Shown in pieces: positions 1 to 7,097 of a stretch of 23,952 nucleotides of DNA. How positions within the stretch are numbered: the first letter of the stretch is position 1; each line of letters starts with the position of its first letter. The position numbers and the translations under genes were made by a program. The notes beneath the pieces were generated by a model. The model saw nothing but the letters and a program-made list of their open reading frames with translations, did not search any database and was not told the origin of the DNA. The DNA comes from Cochliopodium minus (taxonomy: Eukaryota > Discosea > Himatismenida > Cochliopodiidae), in contig JAMYWO010000252.1 of NCBI GenBank assembly GCA_024220525.1, positions 27,656-51,607 on the forward strand, read 5' to 3'.

Positions 1-77
1 CCATTGTGATATATTTTTAAATGATATTTCATCGGTTATATCAAATACCATTATAACTTTTTGAAATTAAAAATTGA
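1..77. repeat. 77-bp exact terminal direct repeat, left copy
   Basis: Positions 1-77 are identical to 23876-23952. The repeat covers the first 56 nt of Rab1 exon 5 and 21 nt of intron 4. An exact 77-bp overlap at both ends of a contig is what a de Bruijn assembler using k=77 leaves on a closed path, so this is more likely a circularity mark than a biological terminal repeat. Confidence 0.95.
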
Positions 78-621
78 TTTTAATTATATTAAATTTTTTT
101 TTTTAAAAAGTTTTCAGAGAATTTAATTAATTTAAAATTAAACATTTTTCTTTTTTATTAATTACCTCCTTGTGCTCCTCTATAATAAGATGTTGTAATT
201 GTTCGAAATCTATCTTGTCCAGCAGTATCCCTGATCAAATAAAAAAAAAAATGGTTTAAAGAGAATTTGTTTTAAATAATCTTTTTCAAACCAAATTTGG
301 AGCTTGATTGTTTTTCCATCTATTTCTACAGTTCTTACTTTAAAATCAACACCAATCTTTTTGAAATGGACAAAAATAAACTCCAAAAAAAGCTATTTAA
401 AAAAAAAGTTAATCACAGTTGATATATAACTCTCAGTATACATATCGTCTGCGAATCTCAACAATAAGCACGATTTTCCCACCTTTAATTCAAATTTTTT
501 TTTTGTTAATTTGAAGAATATTTTCTTTGAAAATTAAATTTACTCCACTATCTCCTATTATCAGCATTTTGTAAATAGTATCATAATGAAAATAAGAGTT
601 GCAGTTCTCGTTTGTGCTCAT
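1..621 (-). CDS. rab1: Rab1-like small GTPase, 5' part (continues at the right end of the window)
   Basis: This is a vesicle-traffic GTPase of the Rab1/Ypt1 type (ER-Golgi transport). Exons on the minus strand are 621-544, 482-417, 356-292, 230-166 and 56-1, the last continuing at 23875-23552. All junctions are GT-AG and all phases agree. Visible motifs are the P-loop GDSGVGKS (split by intron 1), the effector region [16 protein letters not shown], and switch [11 protein letters not shown], in which the usual E of GQERF is D. The start at 621 gives a short N-terminal arm ([18 protein letters not shown]) before the G domain. The reading frame passes cleanly from position 1 to 23875, so the gene is whole only if the window ends are joined. 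The whole product is about 217 aa, normal for a Rab. Rab8/10/13 are less likely because the [13 protein letters not shown] stretch is Rab1-like. Confidence 0.93.
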
Positions 622-1076
622 TCTTTTTTATTGTGTTTTTTTTATTTTATTCAATTTCTTGCAAGATGATCTTTATTAAACCAATTGTTTATCGAGGTAT
701 TACGTTTGGATGTTCTTAATTACCCATCTATTTCATTATTATTCTTTTTAAATTTGTTTTGGTCTAAATTTTGAAAAAAAAAAAGGTGTTTTGCATACCA
801 TCTTAAGAACATTGAGGATGCTATTCATTGATTATTGAGGTATTAATTTGAATTTACCTGTTTATTTTCTTTAATTATTTTTTTACATCAACTATATTTA
901 CACTCATCTTTGTTGAAATAAAAGTATAGAATTTTCCATTTCTATATTATCAAAGTAATTGGTTAAATATTCTCAAATAATAAGCAATTTGCATTTTTTT
1001 TTGAAATATGGAGTGAAATATAAAAATTAAAAAAATATTTTAAAAATATTAAAAAAGATGAAAAAAAAAAAAAAAA
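622..1076. other. Intergenic region between divergent genes (Rab1 and a two-exon gene)
   Basis: AT-rich spacer of 455 bp that must hold both promoters. I see no tRNA, ORF or clear TATA element. A weak direct repeat is present: a TTATYGAGGTATTA core near 689 and again near 832. It ends in an A-rich run just before the ATG at 1077. Confidence 0.6.
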
Positions 1077-1927
1077 ATGGAAATAATTAGTTTTTATTTG
1101 GATAAAGATTATCAAGAACATATTAAAAGTGGAAATAAAAAGATAGAATTCATTGTAAATAAAAATGAATTCTATTCAAAAAAGAAACTTTACCGAAACA
1201 AAAAACTATTCTTTGATACAAGCAATAAAAATAATTTTTACATAGACTGAGAACTAAAAAACTCAAAAAATTTAATTCACTATTTTGAGTTTGAAGAAGA
1301 TGATTTTGAAACAAATATTTTATTAATGAATTCATACAGAAGAGATATTGTTAATAGAACATTGGCATCCTACAGAAACTTTAAAATTTTGGATAAAAAC
1401 ATCCAAAACTTTTTCAATTGCATTCTCTGTAATAAAAAATAATTTTTTTAATAATTCATTTTTAAAATTAATTTAAAGGCAACCAAATGCCAAAAAATCC
1501 AAAAAGAGGAAAAGAAGATTTAAGGAATCAAAAACAATCGACATCAAATAAAATGAAATACGAAAAACTATTTACTAATAAATTTTATCAAAGAGAAATT
1601 GAAGATTTCAAAAAAGAAAGAGAAAAAGAATATGAAGAAACCTTCCTGTTTTTTGGTCAAAGCAATAATAGATACAATGTTGAAAAGATTAAAGTTTTTC
1701 AGAAAATTGGAATTGTCATTTACACTAATTCTGCATTCTTTTTAGTTTGGTATAAAGATCAAAACTTGAAACGGATTAACAAAGATTTTATTTTTTGGGA
1801 GAAGAATCTGATTGATTGGAATTTATCTCTTTTCGATTCTCTTAAAATCAGGTTCCTTTCAACTGGATTATCTGTTCAAGCCAACGAAAATGAAAATCCA
1901 AGAGATTTTAACATATTAGTCACTTGA
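1077..1927 (+). CDS. Unrecognised two-exon gene with an in-frame TGA
   Basis: Two open stretches are joined by a clear intron: exons 1077-1428 and 1479-1927, donor GTAATA, acceptor TTTAAAG, phase kept. The product would be 266 codons, lysine- and phenylalanine-rich. The N-terminal half is rich in K, N, F and Y; a charged helix (QREIEDFKKEREKEYEE) lies near the middle; the C-terminal part (GIVIYTNSAFFLVWYKD) may be globular. I do not recognise a family. Codon 58 (1248-1250) is TGA with an open frame on both sides. Three readings are possible: a mutated gene, a recoded TGA, or an extra frame-preserving intron at 1155-1289 (GTAAAT...TTTTGAG, 135 nt) that removes it. The stop is TGA at 1925-1927. 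It is convergent with the CRT-like gene. Confidence 0.55.
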
Positions 1928-2048
1928 ATAAAAATTTTTGAAATGAATTTTTTTTTATTAAACAATTATTTTTTATTGGTATTTCTTAGTTCAAAAATTC
2001 TGATTCTTTTAAATCAGATTCACTCACTAATTTGGAAAGTAGACAATT

Positions 2049-3401
2049 TTAGTTAAATTGTTGAACTGACTTTTTGGAACAAGGCATTGAAGGAATTTTG
2101 TAGATTACTACTCCAAAAGCAACAAGAAAAAAAGAAAGCCAACCTGTCCAATTTATTGCGGAGTAGTACTGACCAAATAAAGCATGAATACCAATAATTA
2201 AGGTTGAAAGGGCAGGTGCTAGGGATAATATCATGGTCGAAAATGTTGCGCTATCTTCCCTTGAAAGTTTGGTTGTAAAATTGTTTGAAATGGCTTGAAA
2301 AATAATAGCAATCCAAATCCATGAAATTCCAATTCTACAATTGCTAACATCAGGGCCACTTAGCACACTACAATCACAAGTAGAAAACCAAATACATCTC
2401 CTAAAATTAAAAATTTTGTTTCAGTATTTTTTTGAAGAAGATAATTAACTAAAAGAAAAATTATTTTACATTCCACTTTGGAATTCAATAATCATTCTTT
2501 CATTACTGGCTAACATCGGAACCCAAAACAAAGATAATACATAAACAATGACCCAAAGGTTTACAGCAAAATAAACTATAAAGCAAAAAAATTAATAAAT
2601 TTTTTTCTTTAAAAAATTATCTTTAAAAAAGGGGCTTACATTGAGGAATGGACATAACAAATTTCTCTTTCTCTACCAAATTGTTGATCAACAAATCTTT
2701 TTTCAAGTGATTGACTCTTAGTTTAGAAAAATACTCTGTCATTACATTTGCTCCTCCAATGGAAACTGCTCCAAACAAGTAGAAAATGTACCAAACAAAC
2801 TGAGGTAAATTCTTATTTGTTTCGTGGGTTGATGATGTATTAAATAAAGGAATCAATCCAGCTGCTATAACAACCAGAACACCCAATATTTCCACCTATT
2901 ATTAATAAATAAATAAAAAAGTTTTAAAAGAGAAGTATTCTTCTTTAATTTTACCTTTCTGGACCATTCCTTCCAAAATTTCTTTCCCAAAAAGAAAAAA
3001 GACAAAATTAGAACTGTGGCGATATTAAACTCATTGAAAATGATTTGGATGATTCCTGGAGTAAAAGGGTTTGCGTTCAACAAGAATACATAATTCAACG
3101 CCCAAAAGATGGCTACTGAACCGCTTATTTTCCAACTAAAAACATTCAGTGTGTTTTTTTGAATTTTAAAGGGATTTAAGGTTCTATTTTGTATTGCTGT
3201 CCAAAACCCGAAAATGATAAATGTAGCCAAAGATAATGTTACTGCAAAAGCATATTGACCATTTGGTAATTTTATTCCCTCCATCACAACAAACTATTAA
3301 ATTAAATTAAATAAATCAAATTAAGAAATAATTCTTTTTTTTACGATGATCATTGCAGAATTGGTTATTAAGAGAATAAAACTTTGAAATAGGTAGTGCA
3401 T
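2049..3401 (-). CDS. CRT-like (drug/metabolite transporter superfamily) membrane protein
   Basis: Five exons: 3401-3345, 3293-2955, 2895-2640, 2575-2470 and 2400-2049 (stop TAA). All junctions are GT-AG and in phase, giving 369 aa. It is a multi-pass protein with about ten hydrophobic segments. Segments such as NPFTPGIIQIIFNEFNIATV followed by a LILSFFFLGKKF helix, and a late Cys-rich loop beginning GMRCIWFSTC, match the layout of the chloroquine-resistance-transporter-like family, in which a cysteine-bearing luminal loop precedes the last four helices. Known members move small solutes, amino acids or peptides across vacuolar or endosomal membranes; the substrate here cannot be read from sequence. 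The first exon (19 codons) is supported by an in-phase acceptor. A nucleotide-sugar transporter of the SLC35 group is the main alternative. Confidence 0.72.
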
Positions 3402-3723
3402 TAGTTGGAAAGTTTTATTTTTATTTCAGTTTTTAAGTTTTTTTTTTTTGTTATGAATTTTATTAATCTTAATTTTTTTTTTTTTAAAAGAAGAAAATGA
3501 AAAAATTTAAATTCTTTTCATTTTCATTATTATTCTTTCAAAAAAATGATTTACCAAAAGAATCAAAATCTTGTATCAGTGAAATGCAAAAAAGGAATAA
3601 GAAGATTAAGTTTTTAAAAAAAAATTAGATTTTAATATTTGAAATTCATAAAATTTAAATAGGAAAAAAATAGGGAATAAGAAAATTAATTTTTAGAATG
3701 GGAAAGATGGAAAGATGGAAAGA
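3402..3723. other. Spacer between CRT-like gene and TatD fragment
   Basis: AT-rich spacer of 322 bp between two minus-strand genes. A plus-strand ORF of 43 codons starts at 3497 but has nothing to support it. A perfect 8-bp tandem repeat (GGAAAGAT, three copies) sits at about 3703-3726, touching the TatD stop codon. Confidence 0.55.
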
Positions 3724-4169
3724 TCATAGATTCAAATTGAAAAGAGAGAGGGTGTTTTGATAAATTATTTGAGAAACATAATCAATATGTTTCTTCTTAT
3801 TTTTCGAAATTTCGTTGAGAACAAGGGGAATATAGCCGGGGTGGCACACTTTTTTGCGGTAAGGTTCTGGAGTGAGGAAAGGGCTGTCTGTTTCCGCCAA
3901 AATTCTTTCCAAAGGAACTGCTTCCACACATTTCCTCACATTTCCTGCATTTTCAAAAGTAATTATTCCCGTAAATCCTATATAACTTTTTTAAAGAAAA
4001 TAAAATTAAATAAATTAAATTTTTTAAAAATAAAACTAAAAAAAGAGATTTAATGAAAAAAAATATACCAATTTTCAAAGTTTGATAATAATTTTTCTAC
4101 TAAAGAAAGGCTTGATGTAAAACAATGTACATGAATCTTTGAGGAATAACCCAAACAATCTTTCATGAT
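3724..4169 (-). pseudogene. TatD-family metal-dependent nuclease, C-terminal part only
   Basis: Two exons, 4169-4069 and 3985-3724 (stop TGA), encode 120 aa that align with the C-terminal half of TatD DNases. HVHCFTSS carries the metal-binding His, IGFTGIITF is the next strand, and VPLERILAETDSPFLTP carries the catalytic Asp of the ETD motif, followed by EPYR and a C-terminal helix. The splice (donor GTATAT, A-rich acceptor AAAAAAG) keeps the frame and restores CYIGFTG. TatD enzymes are usually 260-300 aa and need an N-terminal HxH and a Glu to bind metals. None of this is found in the 400 bp upstream, which is AT-rich and non-coding. Either the gene is 5'-truncated by rearrangement, next to the odd 4.5-6.3 kb island, or its first exons are elsewhere. 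Confidence 0.7.
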
Positions 4170-4576
4170 CTTCAGATAAAAAAAAAAAAATAAACAAAAA
4201 AAGAGACAACAAAATGTATTAAAATTTTTTGTAAAAAAAAAAATTTATAAATATTTTGTGGAATTTTTTTGAAGCATAAAAAATTTTTTTTAATTACATT
4301 TGAACATGTGAAATTTTTTTTATAAACTTTATCTGAGCAAACAGTAAAAACCAAGAATCACATCGAATTTTAAATAAAATATAAAATATTTTTCTTTCTA
4401 ATTAAGATATGTTATTCTCGGGCACAATGAGCATCCCCAAAAAATTTTTTTTGTAAAATCATTTGAATGCATTATAAAGATAAAGTGATTTCAATTATAC
4501 GGTAATCACCATGATTTTAAGCATTATACTTGAAATGATCTGATATAAACAGAACTCAAAAATTTGATGCTAAGAA
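4170..4576. other. AT-rich spacer with no recognisable gene
   Basis: No ORF or RNA gene could be supported on either strand. The expected upstream TatD exons are not seen here. Composition becomes less A/T-homopolymeric from about 4400, hinting at the left edge of the island. A TGATATAA motif sits at 4541-4548. Confidence 0.5.
4541..4548 (+). promoter_or_regulatory. TGATATAA motif, copy 1
   Basis: TGATATAA 36 nt before the ATN codon at 4577 (third base ambiguous) that would open the SAP-like ORF. Same motif and nearly the same distance as copies at 5082 and 5468, so a promoter element of the island is a reasonable inference. Confidence 0.35.
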
Positions 4577-4684
4577 ATNTGGAAAGATTTCAGGGAGAAA
4601 TGCAAAGGATATAACATCAAACTTTCAGGAAAGAGACCTCAATTGATGAGCAAACTGATCGAAGCAATAAGAAGTGATAATTAA
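4577..4684 (+). CDS. Short SAP-domain-like ORF
   Basis: A 35-codon ORF ending in TAA. The peptide runs WKDFREKCKGYNIKLSGKRP followed by a QLMSKLIEAI helix. Two helices joined by a turn with an SGK/R-P-x-L motif is the SAP fold pattern, a DNA-binding helix-extension-helix found in nuclear proteins and common in large DNA viruses. The first codon is ATN because position 4579 is an ambiguous base, so the start is uncertain. The product is about one SAP motif and nothing more. It may be a small DNA-binding protein or the tail of something larger. The family call rests on pattern only. Confidence 0.4.
   Translation, partial: XWKDFREKCKGYNIKLSGKRPQLMSKLIEAIRSDN
4579..4579. other. Single ambiguous base (N)
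   Basis: The only N in the window. It falls on the third base of the possible first codon of the SAP-like ORF and may mark a polymorphism or a weak assembly join. Confidence 0.95.
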
Positions 4685-4821
4685 TCTTTTTAATTCAAAA
4701 AGTTGTTTAAAAATTAAAATCTAAAAAAAAATTTTTGAAATTTTACTTTGAATTGATTAATCAATCTTAGTAGTATATATTTGCTGTTTTAGCGTCAAAG
4801 TTCATTCACATTGTATACAAT

Positions 4822-5034
4822 CATAAAGCAAAACCGACATAGAGACCTACCCCGTATTTTCCATTGAGGATACTCGAGAAATGCACACCTTATCAGTTTC
4901 TCAATGAAAAAAGCATGATATTATTAAATGGCCGCCTGTTTATTTTTATGTTTACTCAATCATCAGGTATAAAAACATAAAGCAAAACAGGCATAGAGAC
5001 CGACCCTGTATTTTCCATAGAGGATACTTGAGAG
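4822..5034. repeat. Two diverged direct copies of a 59-bp sequence, period 154 bp
   Basis: Copies at 4822-4880 and 4976-5034 share CATAAAGCAAAAC, CATAGAGACC and GTATTTTCCAT followed by GAGGATACT, with about seven differences. Weaker similarity extends upstream of each copy (CTGTTT...GTATA), so the unit may be the whole 154 bp. It is richer in G and C than the flanks. No open frame is kept in both copies on either strand beyond the repeat. It could be a duplicated small RNA, a promoter-terminator unit, or part of an element end. Confidence 0.75.
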
Positions 5035-5068
5035 AAGGATATGCATAGCACTTTTTCCGTCATAAATA

Positions 5069-5104
5069 TGTGGAGAGAAAATGATATAAAAAAATATCTC
5101 CACA
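5069..5104. repeat. Inverted repeat TGTGGAGA / TCTCCACA with TGATATAA in the loop
   Basis: Perfect 8-bp arms at 5069-5076 and 5097-5104, loop of 20 nt containing TGATATAA (5082-5089). An ATG follows at 5118, 36 nt after the start of the TGATATAA. The right arm plus AAG (TCTCCACAAAG) recurs at 5457. This may be a hairpin at a transcript end or an operator-like site. Confidence 0.5.
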
Positions 5105-5194
5105 AAGCAGTAAAAAAATGAAACTAGATGTTTTTTAGATCTAGAATTAATTGAAATTAAAATTCAATAAACACATCTAATATTGGAAGGATAG

Positions 5195-5422
5195 ATTAAT
5201 TATTACAAGCATTTAATAATATTTGATAAAAAACAAATTAAAAAATGGTGTTTCAGAAAGAATTTATTAAAAGAAAAAACAGAGTGTGAAGTTTGTATTG
5301 AAGAAATGAGAAAAGATAATAACAAACAAGTTCATGTGGATGGACATATATCATATTCAAATGAAGAATTCGACGCATATGTACAACAAAGAACATATGG
5401 AAGTTTATCAAAATATATTTAA
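5195..5422 (+). CDS. Short unrecognised open stretch in the island
   Basis: An open stretch of 75 codons ending in TAA at 5420-5422. The only in-frame ATG (5306) would give 38 aa. The peptide is charged, with a small C-x-x-C (CEVCIEEM) and a segment VDGHISYSNEEFDAYVQQRT. Amino-acid use is unlike the noisy frames nearby, so it may be a coding relic. I do not recognise it. Confidence 0.25.
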   Translation: MNYYKHLIIFDKKQIKKWCFRKNLLKEKTECEVCIEEMRKDNNKQVHVDGHISYSNEEFDAYVQQRTYGSLSKYI

Positions 5423-5456
5423 TTTCAATAATTATTTTTTTAACTTGAAATTTTAC

Positions 5457-5490
5457 TCTCCACAAAGTGATATAATAGATAGTCTCCACA
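5457..5490 (+). promoter_or_regulatory. TCTCCACA - TGATATAA - TCTCCACA module upstream of the coiled-coil ORF
   Basis: Two direct copies of TCTCCACA (5457-5464 and 5483-5490) flank TGATATAA at 5468-5475. The ATG at 5502 lies 34 nt from the start of TGATATAA. The same parts occur near 5069-5104, with one box inverted. Likely a promoter or operator module of the island; this is inference. Confidence 0.4.
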
Positions 5491-5501
5491 TCTAGATTAG
5501 A

Positions 5502-5822
5502 ATGAAGATTGAAAATATAGAACAAGCAAAAAAGGTGAGATTGATGTATTTAAAAAAGTTGGAAGATCTTATCATGGAAGAAGAAGAATTTAATGAGAAT
5601 GTTGATAATATGGAATTTGATGATTTGAATGGGAGAAACAGGTTTTCTAAAGATTTTAGAAATTTAAGGAAAAGGAGAGAAAGAATACTGAATGTAATTG
5701 ATAAATTAGAAAATATAATTGAAGAAAAAATCTTTGAAAATGAATCTTGTTTCCATCAGGGACAAGACATTATATCAACAAATATGGGATATACAGAAAG
5801 TTTTGTTCAAAAGGATGTATGA
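5502..5822 (+). CDS. Small acidic coiled-coil protein, unrecognised
   Basis: Intronless ORF of 106 aa with its own ATG and stop TGA, preceded by the TGATATAA/TCTCCACA module. It is predicted to be largely helical: a first charged helix (MYLKKLEDLIMEEEEFNENV), an acidic stretch, then a basic helix (DFRNLRKRRERILNVIDKLE) likely to form a coiled coil, and a polar tail. No enzyme motif and no membrane segment. It resembles the small helical proteins common in viruses and mobile elements, but no family can be named. It is convergent with the methyltransferase, with 47 bp between stops. Confidence 0.5.
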   Translation: MKIENIEQAKKVRLMYLKKLEDLIMEEEEFNENVDNMEFDDLNGRNRFSKDFRNLRKRRERILNVIDKLENIIEEKIFENESCFHQGQDIISTNMGYTESFVQKDV

Positions 5823-5869
5823 AAATTTATAGAAATATTATCTCCAATAAACTTTAATACAATTTTTAT

Positions 5870-6340
5870 CTAAACATCTACTTCTTTTATTTTTAATTCT
5901 TCTTTGTTTTTATTTCCTGCGAATTCAACTATAATTAAAGGTTTTGGAAAAGGGTTATCATAACCTCTAAATTTCACTGGCTTCAAAAAAATTATTGAAT
6001 CAAAGTTTTCCCAAATCATATTATAATAGTTTGTACTTGAGTTGTTAGGGATCAAAAAGAAAGTTGTTCTATTGTTAGTATTTTTTTCGAAAATTTCCCT
6101 TTCAATAAATTGTTTTATACCACTCGATCTGCTACCGTATGGTGGATTACAAAAAATAAAGCTTCCCCATTCAACATCATCTCTTAGATTATCTATAATA
6201 CTATTCTCGGGGCAACAATCAAAGTCAAATTTTATTTTGTAATGTTTCTCAATCCACTTGATCAGATTTCTTGGAGTACCAATTGTATTATTATCTTTAT
6301 TCAATCTATATGATTTTATCTCTTTTTTAGTTTTTGACAT
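5870..6340 (-). CDS. Phage-type DNA N6-adenine methyltransferase
   Basis: Intronless ORF of 156 aa, ATG at 6340, stop TAG. It contains the amino-methyltransferase catalytic motif NPPYG (motif IV) preceded by WGSFIFC, and an N-terminal segment (TPRNLIKWIEKHYKIKFDFD, then CCPEN) like the TPxxLxxxLxxxFxFxLD opening of the small phage Dam-like family (Pfam DNA_N-6-adenine MTase). A later strand (TTFFLIPNNSST) and the RGYDNPFPKPLIIVEF segment complete the fold. Known members move methyl from S-adenosylmethionine to adenine N6 in DNA. The length is normal for the phage family and the frame is whole. All other long genes here have introns, so this one is likely acquired from a virus or phage. Its start codon lies 28 bp from the AASS stop on the same strand. 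Confidence 0.75.
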   Translation of the reverse strand: MSKTKKEIKSYRLNKDNNTIGTPRNLIKWIEKHYKIKFDFDCCPENSIIDNLRDDVEWGSFIFCNPPYGSRSSGIKQFIEREIFEKNTNNRTTFFLIPNNSSTNYYNMIWENFDSIIFLKPVKFRGYDNPFPKPLIIVEFAGNKNKEELKIKEVDV

Positions 6341-6368
6341 TTTATTATACTTTTAGTAAAGAAAACTT

Positions 6369-7097
6369 TCAATAAAGTTTTTTGTCTTCATAAAGAGGTA
6401 CATTTCTAAAAGTAAATTGGTATTCGATAACCTCTGAAATTGGATCTTGATAATAAAAACTGACCATTGCAACTTCTGTTTTGAAAATTTAAAAACTTAG
6501 CTAGTGTAAAAAGGACTAATTGTTTAAAGTAATTTCCAAGTTCAAATTAAAAAATAATGTGGATTGTAGTAAATTTATTCTATTAATCTAAAATATTTAA
6601 TGATAAAAAAAAATTTTTAAAAATATATATTACCTTGAGAATAACTTCCTTCATGAACCAATAATAACATCTTACATCCATCTTTGAATGGTTTTAAATT
6701 TTTATGTAGAAATCCTTTCCCATTAGAACACAAATAAACTTTATCACTGTTAAAGAAATATCCGTGTCTGTACTGATCACAAGCAAAACCTAGTTTTGAA
6801 TCTAGTACTGCTTTGCAAGATGCTACTCCGAACGGGAAATATGGATCTGTCTGGTGAGTTATTTGAAAAGGATACAAAAAATTTTCCATCAAATAGTTTT
6901 TGGTGATACAACAATTCCATGCTCCTATTATAAATTTATTTTTTTAATTTATATAATTAATTAATTTTTATTTCTATATCTGAGAAATGAAATTCATGAA
7001 AAAAATATTTGTTACCTGATTTGTCATTTGTTGTCACAATTTTGTTATTATTCAGATCAATATCCATTGTAGGTAATAATCTTTCTTTGTTCCATCC
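6369..7097 (-). other. SPRY-like segment fused to AASS (end of exon 9, exons 10-11)
   Basis: After the AASS homology ends, the frame continues for about 158 codons with a SPRY/B30.2-like order: an opening W followed by an IVTTND strand, [10 protein letters not shown] (the usual xGVA strand), [20 protein letters not shown] in place of the usual FKx[10 protein letters not shown] (the usual FYxNG strand), and [10 protein letters not shown] at the end. It stops where SPRY domains normally continue with LYPxV, so the last strand is missing. SPRY domains bind proteins. The assignment is by pattern only. Confidence 0.5.

Larger units (their letters stand above)
4541..6340. other. Island of virus- or phage-flavoured ORFs (origin and edges uncertain)
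   Basis: This stretch differs from its surroundings. Its ORFs are short and intronless, it has a diverged tandem repeat and shared upstream motifs, and it holds a phage-type adenine methyltransferase and a SAP-like ORF. It lies between a TatD gene lacking its N-terminal half and an AASS gene with an abnormal 3' end (28 bp from the methyltransferase start). I infer insertion or relic of a viral or mobile element. No capsid, integrase, polymerase or terminal inverted repeat is visible, so no family is given, and it appears incomplete. Confidence 0.4.

Noticed and set aside
1-77. End repeats as long terminal repeats or target-site duplication of a mobile element
   Set aside because: The repeat is internal coding and intron sequence of one Rab1 gene and has exactly the length of a common assembly k-mer.
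1077-1927. Reassigned genetic code with TGA as tryptophan
   Set aside because: TGA is the natural stop of Rab1, AASS, the TatD fragment and the 769-aa gene at the expected ends, and tryptophan is written TGG in all conserved motifs.
3497-3628. 43-codon plus-strand ORF
   Set aside because: Short, low-complexity, between two minus-strand genes, with no homology or signal I can support.
4172-4354. Minus-strand ORF just upstream of the TatD fragment as its missing N-terminal part
   Set aside because: Low-complexity Phe/Lys-rich translation with none of the TatD metal-binding motifs.
4541-6340. Polinton, virophage or retroelement identity for the island
   Set aside because: No integrase, DNA polymerase, reverse transcriptase, capsid or terminal repeats are visible, so a family name would be a guess.
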